A stretch of 64,000 bases of DNA from the NCBI GenBank assembly GCA_032716605.1, contig CM064485.1, forward strand, positions 35,922,658-35,986,657. Reading direction: 5' to 3'. The stretch is from Paralithodes platypus (Eukaryota > Arthropoda > Malacostraca > Decapoda > Lithodidae). A program made the translations under genes and the position numbers. This document shows, one piece after another, positions 1 through 12,102 of this stretch (position 1 is the first letter of the stretch; each line of letters begins with the position of its first letter). Under the pieces are notes generated by a model. That model was given only the letters and a program-made list of their open reading frames with translations. It did not search any database and was not told the DNA's origin.

Positions 1-692
1 TGATCTACAGCTTCGTTACCCCATATAACACATATATTGATCTACAGCTTCGTTACCCCATATAACACATATATTGATCTACAGCTTCGTTACCCCATAT
101 AACATATATTGATCTACAGCTTCGTTACCCCATATAACACATATATTGATCTACAGCTTCGTTACCCCATATAACACATATATTGATCTACAGCTTCGTT
201 ACCCCATATAACACATATATTGATCTACAGCTTCGTTACCCCATATAACACATATATTGATCTACAGCTTCGTTACCCCAACACATATATTGATCTACAG
301 CTTCGTTACCCCATATAACACATATATTGATCTACAGCTTCGTTACCCCATATAACACATATATTGATCTACAGCTTCGTTACCCCATATAACATATATT
401 GATCTACAGCTTCGTTACCCCATATAACACATATATTGATCTACAGCTTCGTTACCCCATATAACACATATATTGATCTACAGCTTCGTTACCCCATATA
501 ACACATATATTGATCTACAGCTTCGTTACCCCATAACACATATATTGATCTACAGCTTCGTTACCCCATATAACACATATATTGATCTACAGCTTCGTTT
601 CCCCATATAACACATATATTGATCTACAGCTTCGTTACCCCATATAACACATATATTGATCTACAGCTTCGTTACCCCATATAACACATATA
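1..692. repeat. 37-bp minisatellite, about 19 copies
   Basis: The unit runs TGATCTACAG...CATATAT and repeats head to tail from the window edge, so the array may extend to the left. Units are almost identical. The differences are small deletions in the AT-rich end of the unit (near 107, 277, 397 and 533) and one A-to-T change near 599. The array ends abruptly in unique sequence at about 692. Confidence 0.97.
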
Positions 693-805
693 TTTTTGTA
701 TCTAGCTGTTTTGTACTTCACCTTTAGCACTCGCCAAACATTTAAGCTGATATTTTGTTAGCATTCATTGAAGTTGGAGCTGGTGTTTATAAGGCGGTAG
801 TGTTC

Positions 806-1207
806 TTAAGAGGGAGGGAGTCGTTTTTTCTGGACCCCTTCTCCCTCATGCTTAGCATATTAGTTTTGAGATTTTAAGACGTTCGTTCCATTTGTTTGGC
901 GAATTTGAGACCTTTCGCCCTATTTCTTTATCAATATTAAGACCTTCTAGCTAAACAAAATTTGTTTCAATATTAAGACCTTTGGTGCCATTTAGATGTT
1001 GATTTTTTCTTGGCGAGTGAGAGCGAGCCTGTAATTTTAGAAGGAACCGGCCTTCGGCCAGGATATTTTCTACCGAAAATTGTACAAATTTATCTTGAAA
1101 GGGTGTCTAGAGGGTGCGTTTTTAAGCTTGATGGAGGTCTAGCGAGGAAACTCAAAAATACATTAATATATAAATACATAGACCAAAACACAACACTACC
1201 CCCTTAA
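806..1207 (+). mobile_element. Family B TTAA-MITE, copy B1
   Basis: The segment starts and ends in TTAA and has the family B layout: an end reading CTGGACCCCTTCTCCCTCATG, several TTTTAAGACGTT-like blocks, the core GGCGAG(C/T)G...GCGAGCC at about 1012-1035, a GGCC-TTC-GGCC hairpin near 1052, and a TGTACAAATTTATCTTGAA block. It encodes nothing. TTAA-bounded non-coding elements with palindromic ends are typical of piggyBac-type MITEs; the autonomous partner is not visible here. Confidence 0.8.
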
Positions 1208-2365
1208 CCCTTTCAGGTCCGCGGGTTGCCGTTTAGTATTCATGAATAGAATTCTCTTAATCTCATAATTACCTCTCCAAAATTAGTTTTTTACCCACAA
1301 CTTGGTCAAAGATATCTGCAGAAGTTGAAGTAGTTAAACAATAGGTTTTTAAACACCCCTGACGGTCACAAAGGTTTAAAGTATACCTGCAAGGACACAA
1401 TCCTGTCCTGCAGTGCGCTAACGTGTTAAGTTGTAAGCAGGAGGCTCTGTATGGATTCACCCTTGGGCGTGTTGTTATTGGACACTAACCACCCAGCCTC
1501 CCAACTCATCTATGCAATGGCAGACATCAGAAGTGCAGTAGACCAGTGTAGTGATTGCTAGTTACTGATTAGCATGATAGAGCTGATTACACTGACTATA
1601 GTTTACATCACAAACAGCCATTCCACAAGTACGATAACACTCCACATGTATAGTACATGTACATACTCACTCTGTACCGGTGATATAATTTTCATTATAT
1701 TCTGGCTAGCCTACTAATAATCGATTGTATTCAGCTTAGGAAGGATCCCCACACGATATACAGTTCATAACAATAGGCTGTTGGGTGTTAGCAATCCTCT
1801 TCCGAAACTAATTAGAGAATCGAAAGAATCGCAACGATGGAGGAGATTCGTTCGTGGCCACCCCCTCGAGGATCAAGGTGTCTGGCAATAGATATATAGA
1901 TTGTCTGATAATCTTTCAGTTTCGATATATAGAAATAAAATACATTAACATTGGCACCAATACTCCTTTAGTTCTTACACTCTTACGTAAGGGTCACGTA
2001 GCCTGCCTTCCTGAAATCGGTCTTCCTTATAAGATGGTCTCTTACTGAACAACCCTGAGTGGAGGAGGTCTAAGGGAAAACCAAGAAACTTACTGATGAA
2101 GCAAATGCTAGGTCAAAGTTTCTTATCGATGTAACTGGATAACTGTTCACGAGTGTACAAGTAGCTGTTATCAAAACCCTTGGAAACTGGAGTCCTATTT
2201 AGCCATACAGCATGCTGGGCAGAGCTACCAAATTATTTTTACAAACAAAATCTAGATCTTTTTCCTGTAAAAGCCTTAAAGCTAGGAAGTGAAAATGTAG
2301 AACACTGCAAGACAAAATGGCATTGTCTGTAGAATATTGGTCAAATATTTAATTTGTCAATGTGA
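1208..2365. other. Unassigned intergenic sequence
   Basis: No gene, recognised element or strong repeat is seen. It opens with TTAACCCTTTCAGG, which resembles the end of family C MITEs and may be a decayed copy. Reading frames here are under 65 codons and show no motif. Confidence 0.5.
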
Positions 2366-3612
2366 GTGAGGGAGACAAAAGGCAGATCTGCCTGTAGTGA
2401 GTGCCCCCCTCATAGATGAAAGAGTGACAGGGCCAAAATCAAGGGACGTTCGAACCAAAATGCCTGGACACACGGAGTTTGAAGCAATTTAAGTCATAGG
2501 AGGAGGGAAAGACTGATTCTGAGAGAGAGATCCAGAGCTCAGCTGTTGAATAGAAGAAATACTGAGAGTAACGTTTTACTCTTGGGTTGGAGAGTTGCAC
2601 AGAGTAGGGATGGGGTTGTGTTGCAAGACGAATACCACGTACCCTACGTAGAGGAGGTGGTATACACTGGGAGAGCTCTGAGGAGCACTGATTATTGTAG
2701 TAGCAATAGAATAGCGAGAGAGATGCAACTGCTGCGAAGAGAGAGAGAGAGTTTGCAGAGAGTTGGTGAGTGGGTGGGAATTAATGATACGAAAGGCTTT
2801 CCTTTTTACTATATCTAGAAGTGCGGTGTGAGAGGATTCTCCCCACACATGTGAACAATACTCAATACAAGGACGCCCTGTGCCCCTGTACAGAGCAAAA
2901 AGCTGTGCAAGGGAAGAACAAAAACTTAAAGGGGTTGAGCACACCCAGCTTCAGGGAGGCTGCCCTAGCAAGACTGGTAATATGGTCCTTCCAAGTGAGA
3001 GCAGAAGAAAAAGAGACACCAAGATTATTGAAAGAAGATGAATGATTGATTTTTGTATTGTTGAAGAATAAGGGATAGTTCTGTGGGAGTTCCGGACGGG
3101 TAGATAGATGGAGAAATTGGGTTTTGGAAGCATTAAAGGTAACAAGGTTTTCTCTGCCCCAATTGGAAATAGTAGTTTGATCAGAAGATAAGTGTTCTAT
3201 GGCTTCATTACGTTTATCTTGGAGGGATTGCTGGCTGGGGCGTTCTGGAAAACTAATTGAGTAGTGTAAGGTAGAGTCGTCTGCGTATGAAGGGATGGGA
3301 CTGGAGGTATAGTTGAGAAGATCATTTATGAAAATTAGAAAGAGAATAGGAGATAGGACAGAACCCTGAGGAACACCGGAGTTGATAGAATGAACCGCAG
3401 CTATGGAACGGCCGGAAAGGAAATTAGAGACAAAGGCACAGATAGAGGGATAGAAACCAAAGGAGGATAGTTTAGAAATTAAAGATTTGTGCCAGACTCT
3501 ATCTAAGGCCTTCGATATGTCTAGTGCAATAGAAAAAGTCACCGAAGTCCCGAAAGGAGGATGACCAAGAGTTAGTAAGATGTGAAAGAAGATCACCAGT
3601 AGAGCAACCCTT
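2366..3612 (-). mobile_element. 5'-truncated LINE-A copy, reverse orientation
   Basis: The reverse complement aligns along its length with 6450-7720 of the full LINE-A copy, from the RT block around GRSTGDLL to the 3' untranslated region. The longest frame (3596-2862) keeps the [10 protein letters not shown] block, [10 protein letters not shown] and the catalytic YADD. It lacks about nine residues after SGRSIAAV and is scrambled after LGVLN, so it is dead. The homology breaks near 3612 inside the RT domain, as expected for 5' truncation during target-primed reverse transcription. The 3' end has lost its poly(A). Confidence 0.9.
2862..3596 (-). pseudogene. RT fragment of truncated LINE-A
   Basis: This 244-codon frame holds the central palm of a LINE reverse transcriptase. 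The first catalytic Asp is in the ALDISKALDRV block and the YADD pair follows about 90 residues later. Compared with the sister copy at 4675-7636, the finger and endonuclease parts are gone, a short internal deletion removes residues between SGRSIAAV and the INSGVPQGS block, and the thumb is frameshifted. It is a molecular fossil without expected function. Confidence 0.88.
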
Positions 3613-4085
3613 TAATGCCCCTTTCCTACTGATGCGATTTCATACGATTTTCATCGGAGACACCAAGAAATGGGCACATTCGTGACATGTCGCAACAAAA
3701 TCTTGAACCCTCGCATGATAATCGTTTGACTCGCAAGGCCTCGCAAGGGCCCTCGCGGGTCATCGCAAATGTTCGCATTGTTCAAAATTTGGGACGAGGA
3801 CTTGCGAGGGGTCCGAACCCTCGCAAGCATGGTCGAACATTGCCGAAGGATCGGCGAGGCCCTTGGAGATCCTTGGCGACATCGGCGAGACATCGACGAG
3901 GGTGTCGCACGAAAAAAAAGCGTCGCCGAGAGTCCCGCCACGGGTATACTACAGAGGCATGCGAAGGGCTGTGCGACGTAGATAAATGCTCGGAAAACAC
4001 CTCGCCGAGGCCAAAGAGCACCTTCGGCGAGGTGGGTAAAAAAAAAGGATTAGGCCTATAGTGAACCTGTCAACCCTTTTTTCTA
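3613..4085. other. GC-rich segment full of TCGC/GCGA words
   Basis: Between the truncated LINE-A copy and the A1 MITE lies about 450 bp of sequence far richer in CpG than its surroundings, dominated by CCTCGC, GCGAGG and TCGCC words on both strands. Open frames of 70-124 codons on both strands follow from the composition and show no protein motif. It may be the inside of an unclassified DNA element or a CpG island remnant; I cannot decide. Confidence 0.4.
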
Positions 4086-4420
4086 TGCACCTCTCGTAAG
4101 GGGGTTCACCTGTTTTTTTTTATCTTTCTCTCCTTTTCTCTCTTTCTCTGGCTTGTATCCATTCGGCCCCATTCAGCCAACTGTTTTAAGACGTTTATCC
4201 CCATCCAAGTATCGATATATTCCTGGCGAGCGACAGCGAGCCAGCATTATATGGAGCAATCCGGCTTCGCCAGAGAAATTTTTCTATCGAAAAATGTACA
4301 AATTTGGCTTGCTCTCAAAACAAAAATATATATATGTTGGCTCCCTACCGCTCACCAGGAAAATATTGAAACCTGGATGGAGGTAAACGTCTTAAAACAG
4401 TAGGCTAAATGGGGCAGATT

Positions 4421-7400
4421 GTAGGGGAGATTGGGGAGATTGTAGGCACCAATCGATCAGGGCTAGACCCAGGTGAGGTTATAGGCATGTGATAAAGAGT
4501 CGCTGGAACTCCTGTTTCATTTGCTTGGCCTCTCTTACTGATTTTCTTTGTGCCTCATTTACACTGAGAGCAATCCAGCTAGCTCTCACAAACACCTCCT
4601 CCTCCTATCCACTTCACTACACTAAACATGCACACCACACTTCATTCCTCCACACCAAAATTTAAAAAAAAAAAATGATGAATTGTAGCCCAGCCTCGGA
4701 GTCCCCAGGGGGGGGGACCATAAATGCCCCCTCATCCGACCGACCATCCCCTGACGACCCCACACAATTACCTGGACCTCGGCCTGTTACTCTTTCTATT
4801 AATTTCTGCAACATTCGCGGACTTTCCTCTAACTTTCACTCTGTTGAGCACCATCTCTCCTCCTACAAACCTGATCTTCTCTTCCTCACCGAAACTCAGG
4901 TGTCTGTAGCAACTTCCAGCAACCCCTTCTCTGTATCCTCCTACTTTCTCTATCCTAGTTTCAAAGCCAAAGGCGGATGTTGTGCATATGTGCACAACAA
5001 ACTCACTTGCTCTCGTGTTCCCGATTTCGACTCCTCTGAATTCTCAACTTTATGGCTCAAACTTTCCTGTCATTCTCTTACTAAATATTTCTGTGCTGTC
5101 TATCTTTCCCCTAACTCTACCAACTTTCCGAAATTCTTTGACTATCTAAACTCTACAGTGGAACACATTCTATCCATTTCTCCTTTCTCAGAAATCTCCA
5201 TCTTAGGAGATTTCAACGTTCACCACCGCCATTGGCTCTCCTCTCACACTACTGATCCACCTGGTGAACAAGCCTACGTCTTTTCTATCCTAAATGACCT
5301 AGAGCAGTTAGTTCAGCAACCCACCCGTATCCCGGATCGCATCGGAGATCGGCCCAACATTCTTGACTTGTTTCTAACTTCTAACCCTTCTTCTTATACT
5401 GTCGATCTTTTCTCTCCTCTGGGCTCCTCCGACCATAAACTTATCTCTGTCACCTGTCCTATCTCTCCAGTACAGCCACCCGATCCTCCTAGCCGGCGGC
5501 GCTTGTGGCACTTTGGCGCTGCCGACTGGGAGGCTCTTCGGCAGTACTTCTTTGATTTCCCATGGAATGATTTCTGCTTCCATGGCCGAGGACCCTCGGA
5601 GAGTGCTGAACGCATTACCGAGGTAATCCTATCGGGCATGGAAGCATACATTCCATTCTCTTTCTCTCAGACTAATGCTAAAAAATCTTGGTTTACTCAC
5701 GCCTGTTCTACTGCTGTCCGCAATAAGGAGGAAGCATTCAAACGGTACCGACGCCTTAAAACTCAAGACTCTCATTCTTCATATGTTTCTGCCCGGAATC
5801 AAGCCAAATCTGTTCTTCGACTTGCCAAACACTCTTTCATCAATAATAAATGCACTGAACTATCCAACTCTAGCTCTTCCCAAGCTTTCTGGCATCTAGC
5901 CAAAAACCTCTCCAACAATTTCTCTTCCTCGTCTTTCCCTCCCCTTTCCCACTCTGATGGCACAACCATCACTTCTTCCTCTGACAAAGCTAAACTCTTC
6001 GCTCAAACTTTTGCTAGAAACTCCACCTTGGATGATTCCGGTGCTATTCCTCCCTCTCCGCCCTCCTCTCTCTTACTTATGCCTAATATCCTAATCTCTT
6101 CTAAAGATGTACTTTCTACCCTCTCTGGGCTTAACACTAATAAGGCGTACGGTCCGGACGGTGTTCCTCCTGTTGTTCTCAAAAACTGTGCTTCCGTGCT
6201 GACTCCCTGCCTAGGCAAACTCTTTCGTCTCTGTCTATCCTCTAACGTCTTCCCTTCATGCTGGAAGTTTGCTCACATTCAACCTGTCCCAAAGAAGGGT
6301 GACCGCTCTCAACCCTCCAACTATCGTCCAATTGCTCTTATCTCTTGTCTTTCTAAAGTTTTTGAAACTATTCTTGCTTCCAAATTTCTTAAGCATTTCT
6401 CTTCTCATAATCTGCTCTCAGATCGCCAGTATGGCTTCCTTAAGGGTCGCTCTACTGGTGATCTTCTTTCATATCTTACTAACTCTTGGTCATCCTCCTT
6501 CCGGGACTTCGGTGAGACTTTTTCTATTGCACTAGACATATCGAAAGCCTTCGATAGAGTCTGGCATAAATCTTTAATTTCTAAACTACCCTCCTTCGGT
6601 TTCTATCCCTCCATCTGTGCCTTTGTCTCTAATTTCCTTTCCGGCCGTTCCATAGCCGCGGTTGTGGACGGCCATTGTTCACTTCCTCACCCTATAAACT
6701 CCGGTGTTCCTCAGGGCTCTGTCCTATCTCCTATTCTCTTTCTAATTTTTATAAATGATCTCCTTAACTGTACCTTAATTCCCATCCATTCATACGCAGA
6801 CGACTCAACCTTACACTACTCCATTAGTTTTTCAGAACGCCCCAGCCAGCAATCCCTCAACGACAAACGTAATGAAGCCATAGAACTCTTAAATTCTGAT
6901 CTAAATACTATTTCCAATTGGGGCAGAGAAAACCTTGTTAACTTTAATGCTTCCAAAACCCAATTTCTCCATCTATCTACCCGTCAGGATCTCCCAGCGG
7001 ACTATCCCTTATTCTTCAACAATACAAAAATCAACCCTTCATCTTCTCTCAATATTCTTGGTGTCTTTTTCTTCTGCTCTCATTTGGAAGGACCATATTA
7101 CCAGTCTTGCTAAGGCAGCCTCCCAGAAGCTGGGTGTGCTCAACCGCCTTAGGGGGTTCTTTTCCCCTGCACAGCTTCTTGCTCTGTACAGGGGCATAGT
7201 GCGCCCTTGTATTGAGTATTGTTCACATGTGTGGGGAGGTTCCTCTCACACCGCTCTCCTAGACAAAGTTGAAAGGAAGGCCTTTCGTATCATTAACTCC
7301 CGTCCACTCACCAACTCTCTGCAATCTCTCTCTCTCCGCCGCAATGTTGCATCTCTCTCGCTATTCTATCGCTACTATAATAATCAGTGTTCCTCAGAGC

Positions 7401-7741
7401 TATCCCAGTGCATACCACCTCCTTTACGTAGGGCACGTGGTACCCGTCTTGCAACTCAATCCCACCCCTACTCTGTGCAACTCTCCAACCCAAGAGTGAA
7501 ACGTTACTCTCAAACTTTCTTCTACTCAACAGCTGAGCTCTGGAACTCTCTCCCAGAATCAGTCTTTCCCTCTTCCTATGACTTAAATTGCTTCAAACTC
7601 CGTGTGTCCAGGCATTTTGGCTCGAACGTCCCTTGATTTTGGCCCTGTCACTCTTTCAACTATGGGGGAGGCACTCGCTATAGGCAGTTATGCCTTTTGC
7701 CTCCCTCAATCACATAGAAAAAAAAAAAAAAAAAAAAAAAA
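4421..7741 (+). mobile_element. Full-length LINE-A (EN+RT non-LTR retrotransposon)
   Basis: The element has a 5' untranslated region of about 250 bp, one long endonuclease-reverse transcriptase frame, a short 3' untranslated region and a poly(A) of about 24 at 7719-7741. The 5' end is fixed by the split A1 MITE. No target-site duplication is visible and the MITE halves meet with at most one base lost. No separate gag-like ORF1 lies upstream. The motifs fit the Jockey/I group, but the clade is not resolved. Other copies or pieces lie at 2366-3612, 25953-26106, 27961-28288 and 63955-64000. Confidence 0.92.
4675..7636 (+). pseudogene. LINE-A endonuclease-reverse transcriptase, one frameshift
   Basis: The frame starts at an ATG at the end of an A-run and reads 812 codons to a stop at 7113; the true C-terminus continues in another frame to 7636. 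The apurinic-type endonuclease comes first, with N-F-C-N-I-R-G near residue 43, L-T-E-T near 72, GDFN near 178 and S-S-D-H near 251. The reverse transcriptase follows, with GPDGVPP, NYRPIAL, the first Asp in DISKAFDRV near 626, [10 protein letters not shown] near 676 and YADD near 706. The shift near 7065 is a 2-bp deletion, seen by comparing the homologous stretch of the copy at 2366-3612. The C-terminal 190 residues after the shift are well conserved. In life it would nick chromosomal DNA and copy its own RNA in place. Confidence 0.93.
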
Positions 7742-7852
7742 GAACGGATACAAGGCAAAGAGAGAGGGAGAGAAAGAGAAAACAAAAAAAGCGAGGTGGG
7801 CTCAATTAAGCCGTAATTCGTAAACATACGGCAAGGACATTGCCAATCTCCG

Positions 7853-7925
7853 AATAAAGGGGAGATGGATCGTTTTTCTGGTCGCCTTTCTTCCTCATGG
7901 TTAACCCAATTAGTTTTCATATTTT
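7853..7925 (+). mobile_element. Family B MITE end fragment
   Basis: AAGGGGAGATGGATCGTTTT, CTTCCTCATGGTTAACCC and TTAGTTTTCATATTTTA match the terminal 70 bp of family B elements. Homology stops after that, so it is a solo end or an old deleted copy. Confidence 0.65.
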
Positions 7926-7984
7926 ATGTTCTCTCCACCAACCAACTTTACTCCTAAACTCGATTAATGACAGTAACAAACACA

Positions 7985-8064
7985 TGTGGCAGTCCGGGGA
8001 TTCGAACCCAGGACGGTCACACCGAAAATCAACACACTTATGCATTGCACCACGAAGACAGTGA
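7985..8064 (-). repeat. tRNA-like SINE head
   Basis: On the reverse strand GTGGTGCAATGCATAAG resembles a pol III A box and GGGTTCGAATCCCCGG is a good B box, about 40 bp apart. The acceptor stem does not pair and the anticodon arm is poor, so it is not a working tRNA. A second copy at 43981-44062 shares the same order and the trailing TCACATG/CCACATG, which supports a tRNA-derived retroposon family. Confidence 0.55.
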
Positions 8065-8085
8065 AATGAAAGACATTTGGAATCC

Positions 8086-8313
8086 ACAAATATCCTCTAT
8101 ACTCCTGCTACCCACTGTCAGTTCGTAATACACAAATATCCTCCATACTCCTTCTACCCACTGTCAGTTCGTAATACACAAATATCCTCTATACTCCTTC
8201 TACCCACTGTCAGTTCGTAATACACAAATATCCTCTATACTCCTTCTACCCACTGTCAGTTCGTAATACACAAATATCCTCTATACTCCTTCTACCCACT
8301 GTCAGTTCGTAAT
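8086..8313. repeat. 46-bp minisatellite, 5 copies
   Basis: The unit CACAAATATCCTCTATACTC... ends CAGTTCGTAATA. Copies differ at single bases, for example CTCCTGCTACC against CTCCTTCTACC in the first unit and CCTCCATACT in the second. Confidence 0.95.
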
Positions 8314-8778
8314 CAGTGTCTAGCTGAACAAAATGTTCCCAAGGTCTGTTAGCTTTTATGGCTGTTATTGTATATATTTGTATTTATTTAATTCTTATTG
8401 TATATCGTCATTCAGTCAGTATGTATTATTATAGACACAGAGTTATGTCTAGCTTCTTGTTTCATGACTTTGATATTTGTGTGTGTTCTAATCCACAGTT
8501 AATTTAATCTGTGTTGTATGTTGTATTTGGGAATTTCATTTTAGTGGTTAATATGTAAATTGTTTGTTTATATTATCAGAATGTGCTACTTGCGAGATCC
8601 CAGTCGTGTGTCCAACCCTTCGCATTTCATCCTTATTTTATAGATACTTATATTAATTAATGTTTTAATTTTTGTAAGACAATTAGGTATTGATCAAATG
8701 AACGCTAGTTTGCGACTGAACGCCACCATATATTTTAATATAAATGTATGTACTTTTATAATTGTGCATGGGCATGTT
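8314..8778. other. AT-rich spacer
   Basis: AT-rich sequence with no supported gene or element; TTGTATATATTTGTATTTATTT and similar low-complexity runs only. Confidence 0.5.
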
Positions 8779-11003
8779 AACATAAGAACATAAGAAAATG
8801 GGAGTCTGCAGAAAGCCGATTGGCCTAAGCAAGGCAGATCCCTGTCCCACACAACCCCAATTACAAAGCCCAATTATAGGCTCAACACTCTAATACCCTG
8901 AGGATCATCTTACCAAAACCGTTAGAGATTAACGCAGGATTACGGGGGTCTGCAGAGCGCTGATTGGCCCAACCCTGCTGATCCCCCTTCACACCCAACC
9001 CTTCTCGTCCATATGCTTATCCAATTTTATCTTAAAGCTCCCTATCGTTTTTAATCCCACTATAGCACTTGGTAGTCCATTCCACCCATCTACAACTCTG
9101 TTACCAAACCAATATTTGCCTATATCTTTTCTGAAACGAAATTTATCTAATTTGAAACCATTGGTACGAGTTCTTTCGCTATCACTGAGCTTTAGTACAT
9201 TTGTCATGTCCCCTTTGTTAATCCCACTAACCCACTTGAACACCTCTATCATATCCCCTCTAACTCTGCGTCTCTCTAACGAATGTAAGCCTAATTTATT
9301 CAACCTTTCTTTATACGGAAGATTTCTAATATTATGGATCATTTTTGTCATTCTACGTTGTACTCTCTCCAATGAATCTATGTCCATTCTGTAATAAGGA
9401 CACCAAAATTGAACAGCATAATCCATATGGGGTCTCACTAATGACAAGTAAAGTTTTAAGATACCATCAGCAGTTCTGTTACTCACACTCCTTGAGATGA
9501 ACCCGAGAATCCTGTTTGCCTTGTTTCGAACGCTTATACACTGTTGTCTAGGCTTCAAATCATTGCTAACAAACACACCTAGATCTTTCTCACAATTCGA
9601 GTTTTCTAATTCCACATTAGCTAGTTTATATTTAACATTTGTATGCATCTTCCCTATCTTTAATACCTTGCATTTGTCAATGTTAAACTTCATCTGCCAA
9701 TTTACTGACCATTCGTGAAAGGTATCTAGATCCCTTTGGAGGCACTCTATATCTCTATCTGAATCAATTGTTCTCCCCATTTTGGTATCGTCTGCAAATT
9801 TACTTATCCTACTAGTTATACCTAAATCTAGGTCATTTATGTATATAACAAACAACAGAGGACCTAATACAGATCCCTGGGGGACACCACTTTTGACTGC
9901 TCCCCATTCTGACTTCGTACCATTTATGCTGACTCTCTGCTTCCTACCAATTAGCCATGACCTAATCCATCCCAAAAACGCCCCACCTATTCCATGCGCC
10001 TCAACCTTTCTCATCAATCTCTCATGGGGGACTCTGTCGAAAGCTTTACTGAAATCTAAATATATTATATCATATGACTTGTCATTATCTACTGCTTCAT
10101 ATACCTCTGAGAAAAAACTAAGCAAATTAGTAAGGCAAGAACGTCCCTGAGTGAATCCATGCTGAGAAGAATTTATTAAATTAAATGTATCTAAGTGGTT
10201 TCTAATTTTACTAGCAATAATTGACTCTAGTAGCTTTCCTATGATTGATGTAAGACTAATGGGACGGTAATTGGATGCTATTGATTTGTCACCTTTTTTG
10301 AAGATCGGAACTACGTTTGCAAGCTTCCAAGCTTCTGAAACTATACCTGTCTCCAATGACTTGTTAAATAAAAATGTTAATGGGTAACTTAACTCATCCC
10401 TACATTCTTTTAATACTCTAGCATATACCTCATCAGGACCAGGCGATTTATGAGGTTTCAGTCTGTCAATTTCCTTAAGCACATCATTTCTACTTATAGT
10501 AACCGTACTTAACCTATTTTCTATACTATCGCTATATACCTAACGGACTTCTGGAAACTGTGCCAAATTTTCATTAGTGAAAACGGAAAGAAATTGACTA
10601 TTTAATGTACTGCACATTTCTAAATCATTTTCTGTCATTTCTCCTATCGAAGTTTTAAGGGGACCAATTACATCTCTAACCTTGGATTTATATAGTTGGT
10701 AAAAAGCTTTAGGATTATTTTTTGAGTCATTGGCAACCTTAATTTCATAATTTCTGTTTTCTTTCCTAATATCCTTTTTTACCTGTCTTGATAGATTCTG
10801 ATAGTAAGCAAGTAGGTGAATTTCGCCTTTTCAAATTTTTCTATATATTCCCCTCCTTTGTCCTAGAAGATCTAATAGTCTATTATTCATCCATTGGGGT
10901 TGGTTCTGTGTTGATCTAAATTTTCTTTTGGGGATGTATTTATTTTGTGCATTGAATACTGACTTGATAAAATTATCGTATGTATCTACCAAGGATAGTT
11001 TGT
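8779..11003 (-). mobile_element. LINE-B, 5'-truncated CR1/L2-like retrotransposon
   Basis: Read on the reverse strand, the element starts in the linker between endonuclease and RT (near 11003), runs through a complete RT, and ends in a 3' untranslated region whose last bases repeat the 8-mer ACATAAGA about twice. Short tandem 3' tails are typical of CR1/L2-type LINEs. The endonuclease is missing through 5' truncation. The 3' untranslated region has two similar parts, each with GGGGGTCTGCAGA- or GGGAGTCTGCAGA-like and GATTGGCC words. Confidence 0.88.
8989..10482 (-). pseudogene. LINE-B reverse transcriptase
   Basis: The 497-codon frame holds the whole RT and thumb: HKSPGPDEVYARVLKE at the start, NYRPISLTSIIGKLLE, QHGFTQGRSCLTNLL, the first Asp in [29 protein letters not shown], and FADDTK as the catalytic pair. 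A C-terminal region rich in Arg and Trp follows (LERVQRRMTKM, VDGWNGLPSAIV). The native frame extends upstream to about 11000 but is broken by an in-frame TAG at 10540-10542 and at least one shift near 10815. It is inactive because it lacks the endonuclease. The start codon given is only the first Met after the stop. Confidence 0.92.
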
Positions 11004-11117
11004 TTAATATGTTTTATCCTGATGAGGCCACATGTCTGGCGAAATGTTGCAACCACTAATAAAGAAACCCTCAAGATTGATGTATCCCTTCCCTAAGCTA
11101 ATGAAGCCTATGCTCTT

Positions 11118-11193
<76 letters not shown>

Positions 11194-12042
11194 AAAATAC
11201 TAAATTAATCAGGCCCAATATTGATACCGTATACGGTATGTTGCACACCAATCCACAATATTCTATGTTTTTTGTTTTGTGTGATTATAACTATGTGTTC
11301 TGGAACACATATATTTGTATGTGTAGGCCTACGGCTGTGCGTGCGCACAGTATGTGTATGTGTGTGTATATGTGGATTTATGTGTATGTGTGTGTATATG
11401 CACTCATATATGTATACATATGCATACACTGCATGTTGTTACGCTTAGCTGTGTGCATTGTGTGTGTATGTACGTACATGCAGTGTATGTGTTTGTAGCG
11501 ATACGTACATGCACAAGTACTGTGCAAGTATACAACACGGTTGCATCTTATTAGTTTAATCAAGCTTACAATAATACCGTTAAATATAGGTCAGCATAAT
11601 TATCTATGAATTTCACACAGGTATATTTTCAGCCTCTTGCGGCAATTCTTAATAATCCGTTTGCTTTTATTATCAGCAGTTGCATAGTAACTAGGCGAAC
11701 AGTAAACACAGTAGTAAAGTCGTCAGTATATCAACTAAATAGCTTCCACAACAAACCCTTATACCCTTATATATGCGCAACTATTATTTTGTTCAGCATT
11801 CCTAGTACATTATGGTTACTGGTCAAATAGCTCCTATGCAATCTATTATCTCAATCTGGAAAATCATCTGTCAACCTGGTACATAATATTGACCTCGTCA
11901 AACAGCTCTTATACTACCTCATACTTTGGTCCTTATTATAAGATAATACAAGTTAGAGTTAAGCTACAAAATATTCCTCTGTACATTTTCAGTCTACGGC
12001 TGCAATTATCAATAAACCGTTTATTATTATTATTATTATTAT

Positions 12043-12102
<60 letters not shown>

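Larger units (their letters stand above)
4090..7804 (+). mobile_element. Family A MITE (A1) split by LINE-A
   Basis: The left part (4090-4420) matches the first five sixths of intact family A elements such as 15920-16290. It has the GGGGGTTCACC end, the CTCTGGCTTGTATCCATTCG block, the core CTGGCGAGCGACAGCGAGCC and the CCGGCTTCGCC hairpin. It breaks off within CTAAATGGGGC. The missing right end resumes directly after the LINE poly(A) at 7742 with GAACGGATACAAG and a purine-rich arm, ending in TTAA near 7804. The MITE was therefore present before the LINE. Confidence 0.88.

Noticed and set aside
1..692. CRISPR-like array
   Set aside because: Units are contiguous with no unique spacers and the sequence is eukaryotic.
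3687..4061. Arg-rich 124-codon protein
   Set aside because: Open because of GC-rich composition; overlapping frames on both strands are also open and there is no recognisable domain.
4675..7636. LINE reading frames as host genes
   Set aside because: Endonuclease and RT motifs, poly(A) and nested position show retrotransposon origin.
7985..8064. Functional tRNA on the reverse strand
   Set aside because: The B box is good, but the acceptor and anticodon stems do not pair.
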